A stretch of DNA of 64,000 nt from Roseomonas elaeocarpi. Lineage in GTDB: Bacteria; Pseudomonadota; Alphaproteobacteria; Acetobacterales; Acetobacteraceae. The notes beneath the pieces were generated by a model. That model did no database searches and was not told the origin of the DNA. It saw only the letters and a list, made by a program, of their open reading frames with translations. Shown in pieces: positions 54,608 to 63,425 of the stretch. Within the stretch, counting starts at the first letter, position 1, and each line of letters begins with the position of its first letter. The stretch lies in contig NZ_JBHLUN010000002.1 in the NCBI RefSeq assembly GCF_042433915.1, positions 310,001-374,000 on the forward strand, given 5' to 3'. The translations under genes and the position numbers were made by a program.

Positions 54608-55723
54608 ATGAGCGAGGGGTTTCCCGGCTGGCCCGAGAACTGGGTGCGCGACCGGCAGGATGCGTTCCGCCACGCCCTGGAGGGCTTCGACCACGCGCGC
54701 CCGGTGCTGGTCGCCTCGCACAACGATGCGGACGGGCTGTCCGCCGCGGCGGTGCTGGCCCGGTCGCTGGAACAGGCCGGGCATCGGGTGCGCGTCCGCA
54801 TCCTGGGACGCGGCGAGAATCCCTGGTCCGACGCCTTTCGCACGGAGTTGCAGGGGGATGGATCAACGGAGGGACTCCCCGGCGGCCTCATCGTCAGCGA
54901 CCTCGGGCTGCGGCGCGAGGCAATCCTGCCCACGCTGCCCACCGTGGTGATCGACCACCACGTCCCCACCGGCCCTGCCGAGGCGCCGCCCGGCATGACC
55001 GAGATCACTGGCCACGGGCTGGAGCCCACGCCCACCAGCAGCCTGCTGGCCTACTGGTGCGCGGGCGCCATCACGGAAGCGGACGACCTGCTCTGGCTCG
55101 CCGCGATCGGCATCATCGGCGACCTGGAGGAAAAGTCCGGCTTTGCCGAGCTGGACGCCGCCCGCGCGCGCTACGGCATCACGGCGCTGCGCGACGCGGT
55201 GTCGCTGATCAACGCGCCGCGGCGCGCCAGCGCGGGCGACGCTTCCCCTGCCCTGCGGCTGCTGATGCGCGCCGAGGACCCGCGCGAGATCACCAAGGGC
55301 GAGGATGCCGACACCGCCGCGCTGCGCGCCGCCAAGGAGGAGGTGAAGCAGGCGCTGGAAGACGCCCGCCGCGCCCCGCCGCGCGTCCAGGGCAAGGTCG
55401 CGCTCATCCGCATGCACACCGGCTGCCAGGTGCACCCGCTCGTGGCGCAGGCCTGGCGTGGTCGCTTGAGCGACAAGATCGTGATCGCCGCCAACACCGG
55501 CTACCGCCCGGGCTGGGTGCACTTCGCCGCGCGCTCCGCCACGGGCGAGGACCTGGTGGAATTCCTGCGCACGGTACGACCACGCGACGCGGACGAGAAC
55601 TACGGCAACGGCCACGCCCAGGCGACGGGCGGCGCCCTGCGGACCGAAGGATGGAACGAGTTCATGGACAAGCTGGGCTTCGGCGAGGCGATGAAGCTGC
55701 CGGTCGGGGAAGCGGCGGCATGA
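54608..55723 (+). CDS. DHH-family phosphoesterase
   Basis: A 371-residue two-domain protein. The DHH domain has VLVASHNDADGLSAAAVLAR, LIVSDLGLRRE, TVVIDHHVPTG and LAAIGIIGDLEEKSGF, giving the aspartates and histidines that bind two Mn ions. The DHHA1 end has YGNGHAQATGGAL, matching the GGGH substrate loop. The family includes RecJ exonuclease and nano-RNA/cyclic-dinucleotide hydrolases; the size is nearer the small hydrolases. Its stop overlaps the UvsE start by ATGA, so a nucleic-acid role beside UV repair is plausible. Confidence 0.88.
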   Translation: MSEGFPGWPENWVRDRQDAFRHALEGFDHARPVLVASHNDADGLSAAAVLARSLEQAGHRVRVRILGRGENPWSDAFRTELQGDGSTEGLPGGLIVSDLGLRREAILPTLPTVVIDHHVPTGPAEAPPGMTEITGHGLEPTPTSSLLAYWCAGAITEADDLLWLAAIGIIGDLEEKSGFAELDAARARYGITALRDAVSLINAPRRASAGDASPALRLLMRAEDPREITKGEDADTAALRAAKEEVKQALEDARRAPPRVQGKVALIRMHTGCQVHPLVAQAWRGRLSDKIVIAANTGYRPGWVHFAARSATGEDLVEFLRTVRPRDADENYGNGHAQATGGALRTEGWNEFMDKLGFGEAMKLPVGEAAA

Positions 55724-56793
55724 GCGGCGCTCCGACGACCAGGCGGACCGATCCCCTCCGTCTCGGCTTTCCGGTGAAGATCATGGGCGCGCCGGAGATC
55801 AAGAGCAACGACACGCGGCGCTGGCAGAGCAACCCGCACCTCAAGGTGTCGCTCGAATACATGCATCAGGCGCTGGACTACCTGGCGAAGCACAAGATCC
55901 GCATGTACCGGATGTCGTCCGACCTCGCGCCCTACGTCACGCATCCGGACATGCCGCAGTTCCACAACATGATCCGCGAGAGCGATGCGGAGCTGCGCGC
56001 CTTCGGCGCCCGCGCGCGCGAGCTGGACATCCGGCTGAGCTTCCACCCTTCGCAGTTCATCGTGCTCAACAGCCCCGACGAGAAGCTGGTGCGCAAGAGC
56101 ATTGCCGACCTGACGGCCCAGGCGGAGATGCTGGACCGCATGGAGCTCGGCCCCGAGGCGGTGCTGGTGATCCATGTCGGTGGCACCTACGGCGACCTGC
56201 CGTCGAGCCGCGCGCGCTGGGTGGAAACCTGGAACAACCTCCTGCCCGAGCCGGTGAAGCGGCGCCTCGTGCTGGAAAACGACGACCTGCGCTTTTCCGC
56301 CGCCGACGTGCTGTGGATCCATGAGCGCACCGGCGTGCGGCTGATCTTCGACCACCAGCACTTCTGGTGCCTGAACCCGGAAGGCATGGCGATGCGCGAC
56401 GCGCTCGAACGCTTCGTGCGGTCCTGGCCGGACGGCGTGCGGCCGAAGTTCCACTTCTCCTCGCCGCGGACCGAGATGCGTGAGCTCAAGCGGCGGGACC
56501 GCAAGACCAAGAAGATCACCACGGTGCCGGTGGCGCCGGTCTGGACGGGCCACGCCGATTTCTGCAGCCCCTTCGAGTTCATCACCTTCATGCGCATCGC
56601 CGAAGGGCTGGACTTCGACGTGATGCTGGAAGCCAAGGTGAAGGACTTGGCGCTGATCCGCTTGCGCCCGGACCTCCTGCGCTACGCCCCGGACGTGGCG
56701 GCGCGCTTCGGCATCCATCCTTCCGACGCGCCGGCGTTGGAAGCCGAGGAGGACGCGGTGCTGGAGGAGGAAGTGGAGGTCGAGGGCGCCTGA
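55720..56793 (+). CDS. uvsE: UV damage endonuclease UvsE
   Basis: A 357-residue UVDE-family endonuclease with a TIM-barrel metal site. Conserved segments are YRMSSDLAPYVTHP, LSFHPSQFIVLNSPD, VIHVGGTYGD, LVLENDDLRFS, IFDHQHFWCLNP, HFSSPRTEM, GHADFCSPFEFI and MLEAKVKDLALIRLR; their His, Glu and Asp residues bind three metals. The enzyme nicks DNA 5' of UV photoproducts and abasic sites, starting a repair route independent of UvrABC. The last 20 residues are highly acidic. It is co-translated with the DHH phosphoesterase. Confidence 0.92.
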   Translation: MSGAPTTRRTDPLRLGFPVKIMGAPEIKSNDTRRWQSNPHLKVSLEYMHQALDYLAKHKIRMYRMSSDLAPYVTHPDMPQFHNMIRESDAELRAFGARARELDIRLSFHPSQFIVLNSPDEKLVRKSIADLTAQAEMLDRMELGPEAVLVIHVGGTYGDLPSSRARWVETWNNLLPEPVKRRLVLENDDLRFSAADVLWIHERTGVRLIFDHQHFWCLNPEGMAMRDALERFVRSWPDGVRPKFHFSSPRTEMRELKRRDRKTKKITTVPVAPVWTGHADFCSPFEFITFMRIAEGLDFDVMLEAKVKDLALIRLRPDLLRYAPDVAARFGIHPSDAPALEAEEDAVLEEEVEVEGA

Positions 56794-56808
56794 GCCCTCT
56801 TGCCGCTC

Positions 56809-56842
56809 TCCCAAATCTGAGATTCATTCCCGGATATGGGAA
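56809..56842 (+). promoter_or_regulatory. Nested palindromes at the XRE regulator start
   Basis: An 11-bp palindrome AATCTGAGATT lies at 56814-56824. TTCCC (56827-56831) mirrors GGGAA (56838-56842), and TCCCA (56809-56813) mirrors TGGGA (56837-56841). Together they cover the promoter/ribosome-site area of the XRE gene, suggesting autoregulation. Confidence 0.5.
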
Positions 56843-56847
56843 AAGTG

Positions 56848-57432
56848 ATGGCCTCCTCTTTGGCCGACGGCGCCGCGGCGCGCGACATGGACGCGCGCCT
56901 CGCCGAGCGGCTGGTGCAGCTGCGGACCGAGCGCGGCTGGTCGCTGGAACAGCTGGCGGAGCGCAGCGGCGTCAGCCGCGCCACCCTGTCACGCATGGAG
57001 CGCAACGAGACCAGCCCCACCACCGCCCTGCTGGGGCGGCTCTGCACCGCCTACAACAAGACCATGTCGCGCCTGCTGGTGGAAGTCGAGGCGGAAGCGC
57101 CGAGCCTCCTGCGCGCGGTGGCGCAGCCTGTCCGGACCGACGGCGACACCGGCTTCCGCCGCCGCGACGTGTCGCCCCCCATGCCCGGCCTCAACGGCGA
57201 GATGATCGAGGGCGAACTGCCGCCCGACGTCAGCATCCCCTACGAGGCGCCGCCGGCGGCGGGGCTGGAACACCACCTTTGGCTGCTGGCCGGCCGGCTG
57301 GAGGTGGGGCTCGGGCCGCGCGCCTTCGTGCTGCAGCCCGGCGACAGCCTGCGCTTCCGGCTCTTCGGCCCGTCCCGCTACGTGTCCGGTCCGGCGGGGG
57401 CGCGCTACGTCCTGGCGATGGTGCAGCCGTGA
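56848..57432 (+). CDS. XRE-family regulator with C-terminal cupin
   Basis: A regulator of 194 residues with an N-terminal lambda-repressor-type helix-turn-helix (RLVQLRTERGWSLEQLAERS, then GVSRATLSRMERNETSPT) and a C-terminal cupin (EHHLWLLAGRLEVGLG, then LQPGDSLRF). Proteins of this design regulate small metabolic operons and sense a small ligand in the cupin. I prefer ATG 56848 with GGGA upstream; ATG 56836 is four codons earlier and lacks a ribosome site. The GNAT gene overlaps its end and is the likely target. Confidence 0.88.
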   Translation: MASSLADGAAARDMDARLAERLVQLRTERGWSLEQLAERSGVSRATLSRMERNETSPTTALLGRLCTAYNKTMSRLLVEVEAEAPSLLRAVAQPVRTDGDTGFRRRDVSPPMPGLNGEMIEGELPPDVSIPYEAPPAAGLEHHLWLLAGRLEVGLGPRAFVLQPGDSLRFRLFGPSRYVSGPAGARYVLAMVQP

Positions 57433-57953
57433 GCGGCGTCACGATCCGCGAGGCCGAAGCCGACGTCGACACGCTGCGTGCCCTGGCCGGGATCCTGCGC
57501 GCCTGCGTGGAAGCGGGCGCCAGCGTCGGCTTCCTGCTGCCCTTTCCGGAGGCCGCGGCGGAAGCCTTCTGGCAGAACCTCCGTCCCGCTTTCCAGACCG
57601 GGCACCGCCGGCTGCTGGTGGCGGAGGATGCGCGGAACGGCGCAATCCTGGGCACGGTGCAGCTGGTGCTGGACACGCCGGCCAATGGCCGTCACCGGGC
57701 CGAGATCGCGAAGCTGCTGGTGCATCCCCAAGCCCGCCGGCGAGGCATCGCCCGCGCGCTGATGCGGGCGGCCGAGGCGATGGCGCGGCGGGAAGGACGC
57801 ACGCTGCTGGTGCTCGACACCCGCACGGGCGACGCGGCGGAACCGCTCTACCGTGCCCTGGGGTTCCAGGTGACCGGCGTGGTGCCGCGCTACGCGCGCG
57901 GCACGCACGGGGCACTGGAAGACTGCACCTTCCTGCACAAGCTGCTGGACTGA
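57429..57953 (+). CDS. GNAT-family N-acetyltransferase
   Basis: A 174-residue acetyltransferase starting at GTG 57429, overlapping the regulator's stop. The acetyl-CoA motif A reads AEIAKLLVHPQARRRGIARA with the RRxGIA loop, followed by LVLDTRTGDAAEPLYRALGF. The sequence resembles single-domain GNAT enzymes that acetylate small amines or drugs. XRE-cupin plus GNAT is a frequent two-gene arrangement. It is convergent with the ABC operon, only 4 nt apart. Confidence 0.9.
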   Translation: MSGVTIREAEADVDTLRALAGILRACVEAGASVGFLLPFPEAAAEAFWQNLRPAFQTGHRRLLVAEDARNGAILGTVQLVLDTPANGRHRAEIAKLLVHPQARRRGIARALMRAAEAMARREGRTLLVLDTRTGDAAEPLYRALGFQVTGVVPRYARGTHGALEDCTFLHKLLD

Positions 57954-57957
57954 GCGC

Positions 57958-58725
57958 TCAGCCCTCTTCCAGCTCGCGCGACAGTTCCAGCAGCTGCTGC
58001 GCGTGCGGGTGGTGGGCGCGACCGGCGCGCAGGTCGGCCTCGGTCAGCGTATCCACGATCTGCCCGTTCTGCATCACCGCCAGGTTCTCGCAGAGCTGCG
58101 CCACCACGGCCAGGTTATGGCTCACCAGCAGGAAGGTCAGCCCGCGGGCGACGCGCAGGTCGGCCAGGAGGTTCAGCACCTCCGCCTGCACCGACACGTC
58201 GAGCGCGCTGGTGGGCTCGTCGAGCAGCATCACCGTGGGCTCGGCGATCAGGGCACGGGCGATGGCCACGCGCTGCCGCTGCCCGCCGGACAGCTGGTGC
58301 GGAAAGCGGAAGCGGGAGGCTTGCGGCAGCGCCACCTCGTCCAGCGCGCGGGCGATGCGGCGGTCCACCTCGCCGATACCGTGGATCTCCAGCGGCTCCG
58401 ACAGGATACGGTCCACGGTCTGGCGCGGATGCAGCGAGCCGTAGGGGTCCTGGAACACCATCTGCACGCGGCGATGGAACTCCTTGGAGCGCTTGTGGCC
58501 CAGTGCCGTGCCGTCGATCGCCACCGTGCCGGACCAGTCGTCATTCAGCCCGGCCAGCGTACGCAGCACGGTGGACTTGCCCGAACCGCTCTCGCCCACC
58601 AGCCCGTAGCTCTCGCCCTTGCCGATGGCGAAGCTCACGCCGCGCACCGCATGCGTCGCGCCGAAGCGGACGTTGAGGTCGTGGACCTCGATCATGCTGT
58701 CCTTGCGCATGGCCGGCGCCGTCAT
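57958..58725 (-). CDS. Peptide ABC transporter ATPase, second subunit
   Basis: A 255-residue ATPase with Walker A LVGESGSGKST, signature LSGGQRQRVAIARAL, Walker B VMLLDEPTSALD and H-loop LLVSHNLAVV. It lacks the cysteine-rich OppF tail, making it shorter than DppF at 30749-31762, and matches the partial ATPase at the left window edge closely. The start overlaps the preceding ATPase stop by ATGA. It is the last gene of the right-hand transporter operon. Confidence 0.9.
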   Translation of the reverse strand: MTAPAMRKDSMIEVHDLNVRFGATHAVRGVSFAIGKGESYGLVGESGSGKSTVLRTLAGLNDDWSGTVAIDGTALGHKRSKEFHRRVQMVFQDPYGSLHPRQTVDRILSEPLEIHGIGEVDRRIARALDEVALPQASRFRFPHQLSGGQRQRVAIARALIAEPTVMLLDEPTSALDVSVQAEVLNLLADLRVARGLTFLLVSHNLAVVAQLCENLAVMQNGQIVDTLTEADLRAGRAHHPHAQQLLELSRELEEG

Positions 58726-59588
58726 GCCGCGGCTCCCTTGAACGGTGCCTTCTGCGTCAGCCAGGCCGGATCGCGGTTGAGCGTTTGCAGCCGCTCGCGC
58801 GGGCGGGCCAGCGAGGGCAGGCAGGCGAGGAGGCCGCGGGTATAGGGATGCTCGGCGTGATGGAGCTCGGAAGCCTTGAGCTCCTCCATCACCTGGCCGG
58901 AATACATCACCAGGATGCGGTCGCAGAAGTGGCTGACCAGCGGCAGGTCGTGTGAGATCAGCATCAGCGCCATGCCGCGGCTGTCCACGAGGTCACCGAT
59001 CAGCCGCAGGATATCGGCCTGCACCGAGGCGTCGAGCGCGCTGGTCGGCTCATCCGCGATCAGCATGTCAGGCTCGGGCGCCAGCATCATGGCGATCATC
59101 ACGCGCTGCCCCATGCCGCCCGACACCTCGTGCGGATAGCTGTCGAGCACACGCTTCGGGTCGCGGATGCGAACGCTTTCCAGCAGCGCCAGGGATCGGT
59201 CGCGCGCCTCGCCGCGGCCGATGCGCTTGTGCTGACGCAGCGCCTCGCCGATCTGGCGGCCGATCGTCATCACGGGGTTCAGGCTGTATTTCGGGTCCTG
59301 CAGGATCAGCCCGATGCGGCCGCCGCGGATGCGGCGCATCTCGCGCTCCGGCGCGCGCAGGATGTCGGTTTGGTCGAAGCGCAGCGCGTCCGCGCGCACG
59401 TCGGCGGTGCCCGGCAGCAGGCGCATCAGCGCGCGGCCGGTGACGGACTTGCCTGAGCCGCTCTCGCCCACGATGCCCAGCTTCTCGCGGCCGATGGTGA
59501 GCGACAGGCCGCGCACCGCCGGCGTGACGCCGGTGGCGGAGGCGAAGGACACCTGGAGGTTGCGGATTTCGACGAGAGGTTCGGCCAT
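58722..59588 (-). CDS. Peptide ABC transporter ATPase, first subunit
   Basis: A 288-residue ATPase with Walker A GIVGESGSGKSV, Q-loop LILQDPKYSLNP, signature VSGGMGQRVMIAMML (G replaces the usual R), Walker B MLIADEPTSALD and H-loop LISHDLPLV. ATG 59588 follows GAAGAAGGG and opens with the family start AEPLVEIRNLQVSF. A second start at 59633 overlaps the MsbA-like stop as ATGA and would add 15 unconserved residues. Works with the ATPase at 57958 on the DppB/C-like channel upstream. Confidence 0.88.
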   Translation of the reverse strand: MAEPLVEIRNLQVSFASATGVTPAVRGLSLTIGREKLGIVGESGSGKSVTGRALMRLLPGTADVRADALRFDQTDILRAPEREMRRIRGGRIGLILQDPKYSLNPVMTIGRQIGEALRQHKRIGRGEARDRSLALLESVRIRDPKRVLDSYPHEVSGGMGQRVMIAMMLAPEPDMLIADEPTSALDASVQADILRLIGDLVDSRGMALMLISHDLPLVSHFCDRILVMYSGQVMEELKASELHHAEHPYTRGLLACLPSLARPRERLQTLNRDPAWLTQKAPFKGAAA

Positions 59589-59629
59589 AAGCCCTTCTTC
59601 CGGCATCGGCGTTGAAAGGGAAGCGGCGG

Positions 59630-61396
59630 TCATTCGGCCGCCGGGCTCGCGGCGCCGGCCGTGGAGGCGCCGTCGCCGATCCAGCCCTCGTGCTGGGCTG
59701 CGTGGAGGCGGCCATACACGCCGCCGCGGCGCACCAGCTCGGCATGGCGCCCCTGCTCGACGATGCCGCTGGTGTCCACCACCACGATGCGGTCGGCATT
59801 CTGGATGGTGGCGAGGCGATGCGCGATGGTCAGCGTGGTGCGCCCGCGCGACAGTTCCGCCAGCGACTGCTGGATCGCGCGCTCGGTCTCCGTGTCGAGG
59901 GCCGAGGTGGCTTCGTCGAGGATCAGGATCGGCGGGTTCTTCAGGAAGATGCGCGCGATGGCGAGGCGCTGCTTCTGCCCGCCCGAAAGCTTCACCCCGC
60001 GTTCCCCCACCACCGTGTCGAGACCCTCGGGCAGCGCCGCGATCACGGTGTCGAGGCGGGCACGACGGGCGGCCTCGATGATCTCGGCCTCCGTCGCTTC
60101 CAGGCGGCCATAGGCGATGTTCTCGCGCAGCGTGCCCGAGAACAGGAACACGTCCTGCTGCACGATGCCGATCTGCGCCCGCAAGGAGCGCAGCGTCATG
60201 TCGCGGATGTCGATGCCGTCGATCGTGATGCGCCCGGCATCCACGTCGTAGAAGCGCGGCAGCAGCGAGCAGATCGTGGTCTTGCCGGCGCCGGAGGGAC
60301 CCACGAAGGCCACGCTCTCGCCCGCACGGATCTCCAGGTCGATGTTGCTCAGCACCGGCTTGTCCGGGGTGTAGCCGAAGCGCACGCCCTCGTAGCGGAT
60401 GGCGCCCTGCACTTGCGTCACGACCCGCGCGCCGGGGCGGTCGGCAACCTCGGGCGCGGTATCCAGCAGCTCGGTGTAGCGGCGGAAGCCGGCGATACCC
60501 TTGGGGTAGGTTTCCAGCACGGCGTTGATCTTCTCCACGGGCCGGAAGAACACGCCGACCAGCAGCAGGAAGCCCACGAAGCCGCCATTGGTCAGCTGGC
60601 CGTGCAATACGAACCAGGCGCCCACGATCATCACCACCATCTGCGTCAGCCGCATGCCGAGGTAGGAGACCGACAGGCTGGCCGCCATGATGCGATAGGC
60701 CTGGAGCTTGGTTTCGCGGTAGCCGGTGTTGTCGCGGGCGAACAGGGCGCGCTCGTGGTCCTCGTTGGCGAAGGCCTGCACCACGCGGATGCCGCCGACA
60801 TTCTCCTCCACGCGCGCGTTGAAGTTGCCGACGCGCCCGTAGATGGCGTGCCAGTTGCGCGTCATGCGGCTGCCGTAGCGGGTGGATACGAAGGCGGTGA
60901 CCGGCACGATCACCGCGGTGATCAGCGCCAGGTGCGGGTTGACCGCGAACATCAGCACGAAGGCGCCCAGGAAGGTCATCACCGCGATGAACAGGTCCTC
61001 GGGCCCGTGATGGGCGACCTCGCCGATCTCCTCCAGGTCCTTGGTGATGCGGCCGATCAGGTGGCCGGTCTTCTGGTTGTCGAAGAAGCGGAAAGACAGC
61101 TTCTGGAGATGGTCGAACAGCTTACGCCGCATCTCCGTCTCGATGTTGATGCCCAGCGCGTGGCCCCAGTAGGCAACGACCGCCATCAGCCCCGTATTGG
61201 CCAGGTAGATCGCGAGCAGCCCCACCGAGGCCAGCAGGATCAAACCCCAGTCCTGCCCGGGCAGCAGGTCATCCACGAAGAAGCGTACGGCGACCGGAAA
61301 GCCCAGCTCCAGCAATCCGCTGAGGATCGCGCAGCCGAAGTCGAGCAGGAACAGCCCGCGCCAGGGTCGGTAGTAGCTGAAGAAGCGTCTGAGCAT
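59630..61396 (-). CDS. MsbA-like ABC exporter (fused membrane and ATPase domains)
   Basis: A 588-residue type I exporter half-transporter. The six-helix domain starts FFSYYRPWRGLFLLDFGCAI and contains the coupling region FFDNQKTGHLIGRITKDLEE. The ATPase domain has FVGPSGAGKTT, QDVFLFSGTLRENIAYG, signature LSGGQKQRLAIARIF, Walker B ILILDEATSALD and IAHRLATIQNADRI. It would export lipids, drugs or peptides as a homodimer. Its place between importer permease and importer ATPase genes is unusual. ATG 61396 is chosen because it starts the family sequence; upstream frame is unconserved. Confidence 0.9.
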   Translation of the reverse strand: MLRRFFSYYRPWRGLFLLDFGCAILSGLLELGFPVAVRFFVDDLLPGQDWGLILLASVGLLAIYLANTGLMAVVAYWGHALGINIETEMRRKLFDHLQKLSFRFFDNQKTGHLIGRITKDLEEIGEVAHHGPEDLFIAVMTFLGAFVLMFAVNPHLALITAVIVPVTAFVSTRYGSRMTRNWHAIYGRVGNFNARVEENVGGIRVVQAFANEDHERALFARDNTGYRETKLQAYRIMAASLSVSYLGMRLTQMVVMIVGAWFVLHGQLTNGGFVGFLLLVGVFFRPVEKINAVLETYPKGIAGFRRYTELLDTAPEVADRPGARVVTQVQGAIRYEGVRFGYTPDKPVLSNIDLEIRAGESVAFVGPSGAGKTTICSLLPRFYDVDAGRITIDGIDIRDMTLRSLRAQIGIVQQDVFLFSGTLRENIAYGRLEATEAEIIEAARRARLDTVIAALPEGLDTVVGERGVKLSGGQKQRLAIARIFLKNPPILILDEATSALDTETERAIQQSLAELSRGRTTLTIAHRLATIQNADRIVVVDTSGIVEQGRHAELVRRGGVYGRLHAAQHEGWIGDGASTAGAASPAAE

Positions 61397-61412
61397 CGTA
61401 GTCTGTTTCCTT

Positions 61413-61443
61413 CCGGGCGCGGCAGCGGTGCCGCCGCGCCCGG
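61413..61443 (-). terminator. Very strong hairpin between permease and exporter genes
   Basis: CCGGGCGCGGC and GCCGCGCCCGG form a perfect 11-bp GC stem with a 9-nt loop, 5 nt past the permease stop and 16 nt before the MsbA-like start. On the minus strand AAGGAAA, the probable ribosome site, follows directly and there is no T-run. It may reduce read-through or protect the upstream mRNA, setting different levels for the two parts of the operon. Confidence 0.55.
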
Positions 61444-61448
61444 GTTTC

Positions 61449-62354
61449 TTACCGCTGCTTCGGGTCGAGAACGTCGCGTAAGCCGTCGCCCAGCAGGTTG
61501 AAGGCGAGCGAGGCCACGAAGATCGCGACACCCGGGATCACCGGCACCCACCATTGTTCCAGCACAAAGCGCCGGGCGGTGGCGATCATGGTGCCCCATT
61601 CGGGCAGCGGCGGCTGCGCGCCCAGGCCCAGGAAGCCCAGGCCGGCGGCGGTCAGGATGATCGAGGCCATGTCCAGCGTGACACGCACCACCAGCGAGGG
61701 CATGCACATCGGTGCCACGTGGCGCAGGATCACCCGGGTCGGCGAAGCGCCGATCAGGCGGATGGCGGCCACGTAGTCGGTGCGGCGGATGGTCAGCGTT
61801 TCGGCCCGCGCCAGGCGCGCGTAGGGCGGCCAGGCGGTGAGGGCGATGGCGATCACCGCACTTTCCACGCCGGGCTTGAGTGCGGCCACGAAGGCCAGCG
61901 CCAGGATCAGCCGGGGAAAGGCCAGGAACACATCGGTGACGCGCATCAGGATGCGGTCCCAGATGCCGCCGGCATAGCCCGCGACGCAGCCGATCACGAG
62001 GCCCACCGGCGCCACCAGGATCACCACCGACACCACCATGCCCAGCGTGATGCGCCCACCGTAGAGCAGGCGGGAGTACACGTCGCGGCCGAGCTCATCC
62101 GTGCCCAGCCAGTGCGCGGCGGAGGCGGGCTGGAGGCGGTTGGCGAGGTCCTGCACGCCCGGATCATGCGTCGCCAGCAGCGGCGCGAAGATCGCGGCCA
62201 GCAGCAGCACCAGCACCACGATGAGACCGGCCATCGCCAGCGGGTTGCGGCGGAAGGCCAGCCAGCCCTGGTACCGGCGGCCCCAGGCGGCCTGGCGGCG
62301 GGAGGCCGGCGCGTTGCTCAGCAGCCAGGCGCGGGAAAAGGGGGCAGCACTCAT
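61449..62354 (-). CDS. Peptide ABC permease, DppC-like
   Basis: A 301-residue permease: first helix LAMAGLIVVLVLLLAAIFAP, signature HWLGTDELGRDVYSRLLYGG, coupling loop YVAAIRLIGASPTRVILRHV, and GAQPPLPEWGTMIATAR near the end. The start overlaps the DppB-like stop by ATGA. It is a paralogue of the DppC at 32832-33737 but clearly divergent. Confidence 0.92.
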   Translation of the reverse strand: MSAAPFSRAWLLSNAPASRRQAAWGRRYQGWLAFRRNPLAMAGLIVVLVLLLAAIFAPLLATHDPGVQDLANRLQPASAAHWLGTDELGRDVYSRLLYGGRITLGMVVSVVILVAPVGLVIGCVAGYAGGIWDRILMRVTDVFLAFPRLILALAFVAALKPGVESAVIAIALTAWPPYARLARAETLTIRRTDYVAAIRLIGASPTRVILRHVAPMCMPSLVVRVTLDMASIILTAAGLGFLGLGAQPPLPEWGTMIATARRFVLEQWWVPVIPGVAIFVASLAFNLLGDGLRDVLDPKQR

Positions 62355-63373
62355 CGGACGCGGGGATCCAGCAGGCGGTAAAGCAGGTCGGACAGGAGGT
62401 TCAGGACCACGTAGATCAGCCCGATCACCAGCGTGGCGCCCAGCACCGCGTTCATGTCGGCGTTCAGCAGCGACACCGTCAGGTACTGCCCCAGCCCCGG
62501 CCAGGAGAAGATCGTCTCCGTCAGCACCGCGCCTTCGAGCAGGCCCGCATAGGTCAGGAACAGCACCGTCACCAGCGGCACCAGCACGTTGCGGAAGGCA
62601 TGGCCCCAGATGATGCGGCTGTTGCTCAGCCCCTTGGCGCGGGCGGTGGTGACGTATTCGGAACGAAGCTCGTTCAGCATGAAGGCCCGCGTCATGCGCG
62701 CGATATAGGCCAGCGAGAAGAAGGCCAGCACGCCCGCCGGCTGGGCCAGGTGCCACAGGGCGTCGCGGAACACCTCCCATTCCCCGGCCAGGGCCGCGTC
62801 CACCGTCAGCATCCCGGTGTGGACGTCGATCATGTCCTGGTAGGCGATGTTCTGCCGTCCCGGCCCCGGCGCCACGCCGAGGCGGGCGTAGAAGACCAGC
62901 AGGCTGACCATGCCAAGCACGAAGACCGGCACGGAATGGCCGCTCAGGCAAAACAGCCGCACCAGCTGGTCCGTCAGCTTGCCCTGGCGGCTGGCGGCCC
63001 AGACGCCCATCGGCACGCCGATAATGATCGCGATGATGATCGCGGCGGTGGCGAGCTCGAAGGTCGCGGGAAAGAAGTTGATGATGTCCTGCACCACGGT
63101 GTTGGACGTCATCACCGAGCGCCCGAGATCACCGTGGACGATCTGACCCAGGTAATGGACGAACTGTTCCGGCAGCGGCCTGTCCAGGCCGAGGTCGAGG
63201 CGCGCCTTTTCCACCACGTCCTGCGGCGCGCGGTCGCCCACGATCGCCAGCACGGGATCGATGGGCATCACGCGGCCGATCAGGAAGGTGACCAGGGCGA
63301 GGCCGAACAGGGTGATGGGCACGCTGACCAGCGTGCCGCCGATGGTCTTCAGGCGGGTGCGGACGGTGCTCAA
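62351..63373 (-). CDS. Peptide ABC permease, DppB-like
   Basis: A 340-residue permease starting at TTG 63373. Features are helix 1 VSVPITLFGLALVTFLIGRV, GLDRPLPEQFVHYLGQIVHG, DLGRSVMTSNTV and the coupling loop YVTTARAKGLSNSRIIWGHA. It carries an extra periplasmic stretch (GRQNIAYQDMIDVHTGMLTV), making it longer than the DppB at 33748. It follows the binding-protein gene by 52 nt. Confidence 0.92.
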   Translation of the reverse strand: MSTVRTRLKTIGGTLVSVPITLFGLALVTFLIGRVMPIDPVLAIVGDRAPQDVVEKARLDLGLDRPLPEQFVHYLGQIVHGDLGRSVMTSNTVVQDIINFFPATFELATAAIIIAIIIGVPMGVWAASRQGKLTDQLVRLFCLSGHSVPVFVLGMVSLLVFYARLGVAPGPGRQNIAYQDMIDVHTGMLTVDAALAGEWEVFRDALWHLAQPAGVLAFFSLAYIARMTRAFMLNELRSEYVTTARAKGLSNSRIIWGHAFRNVLVPLVTVLFLTYAGLLEGAVLTETIFSWPGLGQYLTVSLLNADMNAVLGATLVIGLIYVVLNLLSDLLYRLLDPRVR

Positions 63374-63425
63374 CGGAGCCCCGCCCGCGGGAAAGCCCGC
63401 GGGAAGGACCGCGGAAAAACAGGTG

